Source: Aaosphaeria pasadenensis
Lineage: Eukaryota > Ascomycota > Dothideomycetes > Pleosporales
Direction of reading: 5' to 3'
Length of the DNA stretch: 64,000 nucleotides
NCBI GenBank assembly: GCA_022813625.1
Contig: JAKLMB010000002.1
Span: 1,798,001-1,862,000 of the forward strand
The position numbers and the translations under genes were made by a program. Below are positions 44,581 to 54,128 of the stretch, one piece after another; within the stretch, counting starts at the first letter, position 1; the number at the start of each line of letters is the position of its first letter. Under the pieces are notes generated by a model. The model did no database searches. It saw nothing but the letters and a program-made list of their open reading frames with translations, and was not told where the DNA came from.

Positions 44581-46219
44581 ATGATTGATACAGAAACCAT
44601 GACGCAGACCGCAGCCAACGGCGTCTGCAAAATTGACGCCATCACCAACGGCCATTTTCCTTTGATCAAGCCGTACACCAACGGGGATTCCCGACCCGAA
44701 GCAGTTTCAAGGAACACAATAACAAATACCGAAAAAGCGGATTCAAATCAAGAGTGGCATGTTTTGACGAAACGTCTCTCCAAAGAACTATACTCCGAAA
44801 ACATCACCGCGAATGTCTTGCGCGTGGCAGAGCTGCTTCTCACTAATAATGCACGTCTTCACAATTAATAATATCGTCATAAACTAACAAACGTCGTAGG
44901 ATCCCCCGGAATCATACCCCGAGCTCGTTCCTCAGTCGGGCGAGAAAGAGGGTGAATATCGCTGTCGACCCATCGATTTCTGGACCTGTGGATTCTTTCC
45001 TGGCAGCATCTACGCGCTTCTTGAACGGGCTATAAAGCACCCCAAGAGCATGCACCATGCAGACAACAGACTGTTGCTCTCCCAAGTCCGCGATACGCTT
45101 GCTCTACTAGGCGTGAAATGGTCGGAACCCCTTCACCGCATGGCGCACAGGACGGATACTCATGATTTGGGCTTCATGATTATGCCACACATGCGGGCTC
45201 GCTGGGAGCTCTTTAACGATCAGAAAGCACTCGACAGCATCTGCACTGCCGCTGTTAGCCTCTACTCGCGGTTTGACGCTCGTGTAGGCGCTATCCGTTC
45301 CTGGGATCACCTCACCTGGCAGCGAGGTGTTGATATCCGTGATAAACAAGAGAACTTCCTCGTCATCATCGACTCCTTGTGCAACCTCGATCTTCTCTTC
45401 TACGCAGCTGAACACACGGGTTACGAGTTTCTGTCTGCGGCAGCCGTCATTCACGCCAAAAAACTGGTCAAGTCTCACCTTCGAAAAGAATCCGTCACGA
45501 GGAATTCATACAATGGGAATCTTTACAGTACCTGCCATGTCGCGAACTTTCAGCCCTCAACGGGGGAGGTGAAAGAGACCCGAACAGCTCAGGGGTATAC
45601 TCCTGACTCCACGTGGTCTCGTGGTCAGGCATGGGCTATCCTGGGCTATGCTCAGACATACAATTGGACTGGAGATGAAGTTTTCCTCGAAGCTGCCTGT
45701 GGGCTTGCAGAGTACTTCCTGTTGCGACTGGAGAATGCGCCAGCTTGCGTTGAGATTGACCTAGCAAGAGGCGCGAGCGATGAAGCCAAGGCTGGAAGAT
45801 ATGTGCCTTTATGGGACTTTGATGCGCCTGTCGAAGACCCGTCCTCTCCTTTGCGGGATGTTTCAGCGGGAGTGGTAGCTGCGAATGGCCTTCTCTTACT
45901 TTCACAAGCACTGACTTCACATGGGCGTCATGACCAAGCCAAAGACTATATGAAAAACGCATTGAGAATTGTCGATGATACCATCCGTCTGACGTTATCA
46001 AAAGAGCGAGTACGTCTCGAATCTGCGCCCAATGGCCTTGCCTCCGCAGCTGCATGCGAACCCGATCAAAAAGTCTTTGAAGCCATACTTAGGAGTTCCA
46101 CGGTGACTTGGAATGACCAGAGTCGGAGTGCTAGCGCAGACCACGGTCTTGTATATGCTGATTACTATCTTATTGAATTTGGTAATAAACTGCTGCAGCT
46201 TGGCTATGCTAGTCTCTGA
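44581..46219 (+). CDS. GH88 unsaturated glucuronyl hydrolase
   Basis: Exons 44581-44850 and 44900-46219 give 529 aa. The 49-bp intron appears to use a GC donor (AAT/GCACGT) with a perfect CTAAC branch site and TAG acceptor; no GT donor restores phase. GH88 landmarks are DFWTCGFFPGS, RTDTHDLGFMIMP with Asp179, IIDSLCNLDLLFYAA with Asp248, STWSRGQAWAILGYAQTY and ADHGLVYADYYLIEFGNKLL. The two Asp are spaced like the catalytic pair of Bacillus UGL. The enzyme hydrates the double bond of terminal delta-4,5-unsaturated uronates left by polysaccharide lyases, releasing the sugar. No signal peptide, so intracellular. The first ~75 residues are a poorly conserved extension; a start at 44599 is equally possible. 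Confidence 0.9.
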
Positions 46220-47387
46220 TGGTAAAAGAAGTAGACTCCAAGGGAGCTCAACGTTGATTCATATCCTTCACATAGAAATCGAATAGAGTATTGATGAAAT
46301 TTTGACACTATCTGTGAATCGTTCACAACCTAGCTCTTTCTTTAGAACCGTGGCCATTAGTAGCATACAAAGGAGTAGAGTGATTGTTGACTATGTTGTC
46401 CTACAAATGCAATCCATATGATGACTTTGGCGGATGGATTCGGAGGAATACATCCGTGGTAAAGGCAAGCTGTCACGCATTTCGCGAAGCATACGACCTG
46501 GTAATGATCTAAGCGTACATTGTGCTATTCCAATGATCTGAATCCACAACTGCGCTCGTTGCTGGAGTGATCTAGGCCGGACAATGGATCTGGAAGAATC
46601 ACCGGGGCGGTAGCTCGTCCGGGAAATACGGTTACTGAGTCCATGTGCAGCGATGGCGATAGCGACGGCGATCTCCGAGCGCTGGGTAAGAGTGTATGCT
46701 AGTCATGGACAGAATCAGGCGTGAATCTTGACCAGCCTTGACTATGGTAGTAGTGCTCCTTTCGAACGCTATTCTTTGATGTGATTTATTGATTTTCTGT
46801 TTAATTCGAATAGACATAAACACTTAGGCCTCCACTGTTAGAACAAGAGAGAAACTAACGAATGAGCATCTAGCCAATAGTTGCTAGCATTATGATGGAA
46901 TTTATGGGCCCTATAGCACACTATCAATACATGTGGTCCTGAAAGTGCGTGTCACATGCAGGTGAATACGTCTAGAGGTCCATTGAGATGTCGTCGGGTG
47001 TCGGCCAAACCCTCGCCTTCATCATTCATCCGCGACTAAGGCAACCGAGTTGCCCCCCAAAACCGAATCCAGACCTACTGGGATACCCCGTACCCAAGAA
47101 CCGGAATGCGGGGATCTTTTCGGTCGTAGTTCCCCAATCTGAAAGCGGTTCTTCTTCCAAGCCCCATGGGGTGCATGGGGTGAGCGTGTCTATGTATGCC
47201 TACTTCGTATGCAGGTATCAGTGCGAAGAATCTGGGGTTGTATATAGACTCTCATGCCTCCAACCTCCATGGGTATCTATCCCTGACCCTTCAGATCATC
47301 TGGTTACCTTTGAGTGCCTCGAGAAGTAACGAAAATCTGCTCCAAAGTGCACTTTCTGTTCCGTCTCGGGACAGTGCTTCATTCACG
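46220..47387. promoter_or_regulatory. GH88 3' flank and MFS promoter
   Basis: 1.17 kb without a supported gene. CreA-type SYGGRG words occur at 47108-47113 (GCGGGG) and 47232-47237 (CTGGGG) in the 280 bp before the transporter start, consistent with glucose repression of a sugar porter. These are short motifs and could be chance. Confidence 0.45.
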
Positions 47388-49220
47388 ATGCAACAATCCA
47401 GGCCAGAAGACAAGTCCCCCAACGAAATCAGCCATGTCGAAACTCGAGGTGACGATGTAATTCAGGGGAAGGAGGCGGTTGCCGATGCCGCATCCAAAGG
47501 TCAGGCCTTGACTGGATACGAGACCCTCACTGGAAAGGAGACTGCGATGAAGTTCAAGTGGTGCACCTTCTTCGCTTTTCTTGCCGCATTTGCGGCGGGA
47601 GCAGATGGATATCAGATCGGGTTCGTCTCTCGGGTCACCATCTTTGATTCCCTACCTTATACCATGACACTGACCCGTCTCTTTTCCTAGTTTGAACGCT
47701 GGAATTCTCGCAAATCCAGGCTTTGTTGCACAGTTTGCCACCAAAACCACGGCAAAAGGAAAACCAGCCCTTGACTCCAACATCATAGCTGCCTGGGGAA
47801 CCATCCTTCCAGTTGGACAAATCATCGCCCAGCTTTCCCTACCATTCATCGCAGCTCCGTACGGACGCAAGGTATCCTTCTACATCTGTTGGCTGATTCT
47901 CACAGCGAGTATAGTTGGTGAGAGCTTTGCTCGACGCTGGGAGCATTGGCTGGTAGCGAAGATGTTGGCCGGAATGGGACTTGGGTGTTTGCAGGTCACC
48001 CTTCCTGCGTACATTTCAGAAATCTCCCCCAACCGCATTCGAGGCTCCGTTCTCATGACATATAATATGTGGTGGACTATTGGAACCTTCTTTGCTTACT
48101 TGGCCATGGAGGTCTTATCGAAGAAGGATAAAAATGACTGGCTGACTCCTGTCTACACTCAATGGGGTCATATTGCTCTCATGGGTATTATTTTCCTCGT
48201 GCTGCCGGAGTCCCCTGCTTGGGCTGTTACCAGAGGAAAACTCGACACAGCCAAGAAGGCGCTCACTCGGCTTTACAAGAATGTCGAGGATTTCAACATC
48301 GACCAGCAGGTCGAAGTCCTGGTTTTGCTGACCGAGCATGAAGCGGAAGTGGCTAAGATTCAGAAGCGGGAGAAGTGGTACGCCATCTTCCGCGGTACTG
48401 ATAGACTCCGCACTATTTGTGCTCTCTGGACTATTACATCGCAACAGTTTACTGGTTTGGTCTTGTTTTCCACTTTCGGCGCCTACTTCTTCCAGCAAGC
48501 AGGTGTGGGTGACCCGTTCCAGATCAAAGTTATCGTTCTTGGTATCAAGCTAGTAGCTGCTGTTTTCGTCGTTTACTACGCCGATACTGTTGGAAGACGG
48601 TGGATCAGTTGCGGTGGTACCACTTCCATGTGGGCCGCGAGTCTGATAGTTGGCATCTTGGGTGTGGTCCCCCGAACGAAAGCTGTGAACTACATCACCA
48701 TTCTCTTCGCTGTCATCTGGAGTAAGTCCTCTATCACCGTCATACAACTCTTCCTTAGCTTTCCTCAGTACTGTGCTGACATTCTCCTCAACCAGACCTT
48801 GGTTTGACTATGACTGGTGCCACTGGATGGGGTTTCATTGGCGAAGTATCCTCTCAACGACTTCGACCTTACACCTCTGGAGCTGCAGGCGCGGTCAATG
48901 GGATTGTTAATGTTGTCATGAATCAATTGGTCCCGCACATGGTGAATGCGAATGAATGGAATTGGGGTCTGAAGGCTGGCTTCTTTTATGCCGGAATTGG
49001 TCTGCCCTTTGCTATTGGATGTTGGTTCATCGTTCCCGAAACTGCACAGTAAGTTATTCTTTTGGAGTGTTTCTACTTATGTACTGTGCTAATGTTATCT
49101 TCAAGACGTTCTGCTGCTGAGCTGGATGAACTCTTCGAGCGCAAGATTGCCCCTCGTCGATTCGGCAAGACGGAGACTGCTACTCAACGAGCTGTGGCTG
49201 CCAACAACATGCCAAACTAG
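47388..49220 (+). CDS. MFS sugar porter
   Basis: Exons 47388-47620, 47691-48721, 48796-49048 and 49106-49220 join in phase to 543 aa. The first donor is the unusual GTTCGT. The splice gives FAAGADGYQIGLNAGILANPGF at transmembrane helix 1. Sugar-porter landmarks include YGRKVSFYICW, GMGLGCLQVTLPAYISEISPNRIRG, the PESPAWAVTRGK motif after helix 6, DTVGRRWIS and PETAQ at the end; twelve spans are expected. The N-terminal ~50 residues are hydrophilic. Fungal relatives include alpha-glucoside/maltose-type permeases, so an oligosaccharide or glycoside cargo is plausible. Tandem with GH88 and near the regulator, it would supply the substrate to the intracellular enzymes. Confidence 0.92.
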
Positions 49221-50113
49221 TTCCCCTTTTATGAAGATTGGCCGCCTCGAACTGGTTACATCATATTATTAAAGATCCAGGCTGACCTGCCTACCCTCTG
49301 TATACGCAATCATTATGTATGTTACTCCTAACTCCCCTTTCTTTTAATTATATATTACGCATATCGTGCAAAATCTATGATATCCCCCTCTAGATGCAGT
49401 GACTTGAAGCCTGTTAGAATATCTGGCATCCTGTGAGCTGGCTTAACCGCAACTCCTACTATGAAGTTCTCCACAAATGCCTGAATCTCTGCTTGAACGT
49501 CTGACAACCTCTTCCCCATCAACCAAACCTCCGTGTCTCCAACCGTCTCGCCCCGTTTGCGGGAGTGTCACTATTCGTACGCTGAAGGGAAGGATCGTAG
49601 ACCTCAAACTCAGATATAATCAGCTTAAGCGACTCAGCCCTATACTAGCCTACAATACACAAGAAAGTTCATTCTATAAAAATGCAAAGACTCCCATTTG
49701 TATCTCAAAGACCCAGACTCATACCTAGAAAACAACGATGCCAGTATTGAATCAGGAATGGCGATTATTCACCCAAAAGATAAAAAATAAGATACTGACA
49801 GCAGCAGAGACAGAGCATGAGACAAGACATTCGAGCGCATCACTGCCAATTCATCGGCTCAACCAGGTGACGTGATGATCAGACTATCCTAAGATGAGTA
49901 CGAAGTGATGTGATATCTTTAGGTGGGCAATCAGCACGGTGGAAATAATTCTGATCGTCCTACTGATGGAGCACACCGAATTCCTCTTCTCTCTTTCTTT
50001 AAAGAGCACGATAAGATGATCACGACAAATACATGGTCCATATTTCACAGTACCTAATCAGGTAAACACTCTTGGAGCAACGTCGGTGAACGTAGAAGCA
50101 CTCATCGTGAGTA
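49221..50113. other. Intergenic region downstream of MFS porter
   Basis: 893 bp of AT-rich sequence without a supported gene. Short open frames near 49477-49728 have no protein character. Confidence 0.45.
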
Positions 50114-50374
50114 CCCGAGCTCTCAACCTAAGGGGGAAGTCGGAAATAGTCCTGGCCACCCACTATTATGATCACCACCCAAGCACCGTTGTATCCAGTA
50201 AATAATATTATAGCATTTAGTATTTAAATTTAATAGCAATATTGCGAAGCCTTAAGAAGTGTCTTTGCTATAATGTTATTCTGCCCTCTGAAGTGTCTCT
50301 GTAGTCAATTAAATAGCCTCACGAGCCCTCCTAGGACTATTTCCGACTTCCCCCTTACGCTGAGAGCCGAGCTC
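50114..50374. mobile_element. MITE-like non-autonomous element with perfect 25-bp inverted repeats
   Basis: The 25-mer TAAGGGGGAAGTCGGAAATA+GTCCT (50129-50153) recurs as its exact reverse complement at 50333-50357. Outside these cores about ten more positions match imperfectly (GCTCTCA), and both outer ends abut TA (50112-50113 and 50375-50376), which would be a TA target duplication as for Tc1/mariner-derived MITEs. The inside is AT-rich with no open frame. Outer boundaries are approximate; the inverted core is certain. Confidence 0.75.
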
Positions 50375-51501
50375 TACATCGTTGTTGATTGTTCTATCTT
50401 CCATCCGTTTTTTTACACTCATGATCGAACTTGAAGACGCAAATTCCATCGCGGAAGAAAGGTTTCGTGCGTTGCAGTGCGGTCTGTTCGAAGCTGCACA
50501 TCGCAGAGCATCGCGAAGAACTCCGCATCGGACATCATGGGCAAGGGGGGTGAAGACATGAACAGTAATGAGCAGTATAGGCAGAGCACAAAGAACGAGT
50601 GACGCGATAGGTACAAGCTTGCAAGATGGAAAGACAGTGCAGAAAAACATAATGCAGAGTTGAAAGTTGTTGACTGATTATAATACTGGAAGGTGGGGAG
50701 AGCGGCAGATCGCGACTGCCACTCCCGCCAACACACAAATGCAGAGGCCAATCTTCATAAAGACATTGAGTCCCCATATCGCTTTCTTCCGCATTCGCCC
50801 CGGACGAAGTGCCGCCACTTTTCTTCCTCCGCCGCCCGACGCTGTAGTTACCTTCGTGGCTTGGACAGCTTGGAATTGGAATTGGAATTCAGCTACGAGC
50901 GTATTCCACTTTAATGTACTGAAGGTAATGGGTGATTACCCCCCATCAAAACTGTGCTCTACTGAAGGCCAAAGATGTAACTTGAGGGTACTTTTCAGAT
51001 TGTTGGTGAATGATAGAAAACCAAGATGGTAAGTACCTATAGAAGCCCGTCTTCATATCATGCTTGAGACCATCACACTACCTTTACTATCTCACCCGAT
51101 GATTGGATGGCCCTGAAAAGGTTATGTTTCTATTTCATCGTTCCTGAAATAAGCTCGAAATGTGCCCCTGGACCACCAGTCTACATGGGGAAGCTGTGGT
51201 TCCCAAGATCTGGGGTAGCTGTGATCTGGGGCAATACTGGGGTGAGCCACACCGCTTTTGCAACATCTCCCCGCTGACTGGATCAAAATACGGAGCAATC
51301 AATCCATTATAGGATATAGCAGCTCATGCAACGTTTTATTGCTCATGCAAAGGAGTCGATATCAGGGGGGGGGGGGGGGGGGGTGAAAATGGGACGCTGG
51401 TGATAATCATCGTCTATAAATTTGCCCCAATTTCCACCTTGTAAAGACCAGAACATTCAACTCGTGGTTCTCCATTGTCTACCTGGGTATCATTGTCTAT
51501 C
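50375..51501. promoter_or_regulatory. Promoter region of the secreted hydrolase
   Basis: No gene is supported. Three CTGGGG words (CreA-type SYGGRG) lie within 33 bp at 51210-51215, 51226-51231 and 51237-51242, then a 19-G run at 51365-51383, then a TATA box TATAAAT at 51415-51421, 81 bp upstream of the ATG. The arrangement fits a carbon-repressed, inducible gene. Confidence 0.55.
51365..51383 (+). repeat. 19-bp poly(G) tract
   Basis: An uninterrupted run of 19 guanines, 31 bp upstream of the TATA box of the secreted hydrolase. Such runs can vary in length by slippage or form G-quadruplexes, and are also a common sequencing/assembly artefact. Confidence 0.9.
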
Positions 51502-53391
51502 ATGCGCTCCTCCGCCATCTCCTTGGTCCTCGCCGCTTTTATTGGCGTTGCCCAAGCCATTCCACAAAGTCAAAGTGAATCATCGAAACCACCACCACCG
51601 GAGCCCATTCAGGTAATTGAACTGCCTCTTCCGCCAGTTTCCGACAGTACTACGGGCGCTTGTACGCTCAAAATCAATGCCAAAGGCACAGGATGTATCA
51701 ACAGGCCACTCGGAACCTTTCATGCAGGTGGATTTACACCAGATGACAAACATGTTGTCGTGAACGTGCAATATGTCGGAGCTCCACCTGCCCCAGACCC
51801 GGCGAGCATCTACAATGGCGAGCATCTCATCTTGGTAAAGACAGACGGGACCAAATTTGGGAACGGAGATTCTTGGAAGTGTTTGAGCTGCGGAGTGCCT
51901 GCGAAAAACGCACGATCTGTACAGCAAGACAAATCATATCCACATGTCTTCCGGAATGGAAAGAAAGCGATATGGGGACTCAATATCCTGGAGTGTGGCG
52001 GCGCGAATCTGGAAAGTGAGAGCTGCAAGCCGGAAAACACGTACATCTATCCACTTTATTGGCCTAATACGGTTGATGGTGCCGGTCCTGGAGGAGTTCC
52101 TCGCGAGCTTAGAGTTCACCCTGACGACAATCATCTCGGGTTCAGTTCGTTCACGAATTTCAATGGCCAGCTAGGCCAGATTGCCTACCTCGGTCTCTTA
52201 AAGTTTAACCCCATCCCTGTATCCGGCGACACTCGCGATCCGCGCTACGATATTGTCGACGTCGACGTTTTGTTTGACCCGAAAGGAAAGGGCATCATTT
52301 CCGCCGATGGTTCGAAATTGATTATCAATAATGAGGCTATCAATGTAGGAGAGCTTCGAGGATTCAGCGGGACAGGAGACGAAGTTACCTGCATTGGTGG
52401 CAGTGTTGAGGCTAACAATATGGATGCTTTTGCTGTTCATCTCAAAACTGGAGCTGTACGTCGCCTTACGAGCCATCCGGAGTACGTGGATCCTGTTGCT
52501 TTCTCTGCCGATAACAAATGGATTGTTGTTATGGATACCCGAGGCTCGAACCGCCTCATGTGGGCAGCGGCTATGCGAGGCATTCCACCTCTGGCGGATA
52601 TGGTGACCGCGGCTGCTACGGCAGCATCACGCAACAACCTTCAACGGCGATTTTTTCAACCAATCCTCCTCGACGGTTTCGGTGATCGGGATCCGTATTA
52701 TGGACAGAGACTCAACCCACACGACGACAAACCTGGAAGCATTGGGGACCCAAACTGGAACGGCCGGGCTGACCCTGCCTTTAGCTATGATGGCACCAAG
52801 ATTGTGTATTGGCAAGCTCTCGTTGTAAGTCCGTCTTGCGGCGGAGGCAACCCTCTTCCATGCCCTGCTTCCACAGCTCAGGGAGGTCGGGAGTACCGCC
52901 TCATGCTTGCAAGGCTATCAAGTCGTAAGGCTCAAAAAGTGCCCAAAGTCTTCGATATCGGCAAAGGCGTCCCGTGGGCGGTACGCTACAGACCTGGTGA
53001 TGCTTTACCCCGTCGTGAGGGTTTAAAGACTGGAGAATACACCTTAAAGGGGCAGGTATCAGGGAGTGCTGAGGTTTCTATTACAGCAGCACCCACTGGG
53101 GCTATTCTCCATGTAGCCGCCACTTACGTGAACTTCAATAGTGATGGGAAGCATACTATCAATGGTTATGAGAACATCACAAATATCCCGGATCCCCAAA
53201 ATCGCTACAAAACTGAACTGATTTGGTTTTCTGATCTTATTGGTACAGGTGCTTCTACGTCGACCAAGAAATCAACCGAAGGAGGGTTTAAGCTCAATAT
53301 TGAGCTCATGGTAAATAACTTTCAGGCTACCGGGAAATTGATTTCGACCGTGGATGGAGTTTCTTACGAGCCGCCTGCCAACGGGACTTGA
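51502..53391 (+). CDS. Secreted beta-propeller hydrolase of the fungal saponin-hydrolase type
   Basis: Single exon, 629 aa. A signal peptide (MRSSAISLVLAAFIGVAQA, cleavage before IPQ) is followed by PPPPEPIQVIELPLPPV and repeated TolB/PD40-like blades: TPDDKHVVVNVQYVGAPPAP, DPASIYNGEHLILVKTDG, HPEYVDPVAFSADNKWIVVM, PNWNGRADPAFSYDGTKIVYW. From memory these blocks match proteins annotated as saponin hydrolase, which split the glucuronide bond of soyasaponins to free soyasapogenol; a search is needed to confirm. Paired Cys residues (CLSCG, CGGGNPLPC) suit an extracellular enzyme. A TATA box and clustered CTGGGG words precede it. Start: the ATG that opens the signal peptide. Confidence 0.8.
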   Translation: MRSSAISLVLAAFIGVAQAIPQSQSESSKPPPPEPIQVIELPLPPVSDSTTGACTLKINAKGTGCINRPLGTFHAGGFTPDDKHVVVNVQYVGAPPAPDPASIYNGEHLILVKTDGTKFGNGDSWKCLSCGVPAKNARSVQQDKSYPHVFRNGKKAIWGLNILECGGANLESESCKPENTYIYPLYWPNTVDGAGPGGVPRELRVHPDDNHLGFSSFTNFNGQLGQIAYLGLLKFNPIPVSGDTRDPRYDIVDVDVLFDPKGKGIISADGSKLIINNEAINVGELRGFSGTGDEVTCIGGSVEANNMDAFAVHLKTGAVRRLTSHPEYVDPVAFSADNKWIVVMDTRGSNRLMWAAAMRGIPPLADMVTAAATAASRNNLQRRFFQPILLDGFGDRDPYYGQRLNPHDDKPGSIGDPNWNGRADPAFSYDGTKIVYWQALVVSPSCGGGNPLPCPASTAQGGREYRLMLARLSSRKAQKVPKVFDIGKGVPWAVRYRPGDALPRREGLKTGEYTLKGQVSGSAEVSITAAPTGAILHVAATYVNFNSDGKHTINGYENITNIPDPQNRYKTELIWFSDLIGTGASTSTKKSTEGGFKLNIELMVNNFQATGKLISTVDGVSYEPPANGT

Positions 53392-54128
53392 GTGAATGAC
53401 CAGTGGTCCAGGACCAACCCTTAGGGTGTATATACATGCGTGGATTGTGAATTATGAAGCTATAATAAAAATAGTAATAAACCAATAAAAGTCTTTGAAG
53501 TAAAAAATAGAAAGCTTATTGTATTAGGGGTCGTCTATACTGATGAAAAAGTAAGTACGGAGTATTGTCATAATTTAGGTATTAAGGTACCTACCCAGGA
53601 ATGTCACATAGAGGATATTAGTTGCAATAGAGGGTGGAGTTGATTCCTATTCTCTTGAAAGCTGGACGAATTCTATTCCTATTGTTCTAGGTAACTACAA
53701 TAACTAGGCACCCGGGACAATATAAAGGTGTTAGGCTACAAACCCGTTTCTGCCAAGTCAAACCGGGATGCGTTGAAGTGCTAACCCAGTAGAGTTAAGC
53801 GCAACGCGGTCAACCGTCACTTCTACTAAGCTCGGAAACTGTCCCAACTTCTGGACTTCTAAACTCTCTTCTTCCAGTAGTGAAGGCCAAAGGTCAATCG
53901 AGGGTAGAAGGTGCGATTTTAGACACCATCTTTCTCTGCTATCGTTTCTTGAATCACCCACTAATTTGGTCACAGGCATACCCGAACTCAAGCCCCCGCG
54001 CAACTTTCACGCAGCGATTTTCTACGGTCTTGCGACTCTCTCAGTCATCGATCTACCTTCGCCATCTGCCACTGTAACTCGACATAATCCGCCCTATTCC
54101 CCCAATACCTTACGACCTTCACACTTTC
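53392..54128. other. Intergenic region, hydrolase 3' flank and MEX67 promoter
   Basis: 737 bp, AT-rich to about 53720 with AATAAA-like words and a TACGGAGTA at 53557-53565, then a pyrimidine-rich MEX67 leader. No gene is seen. Confidence 0.5.
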
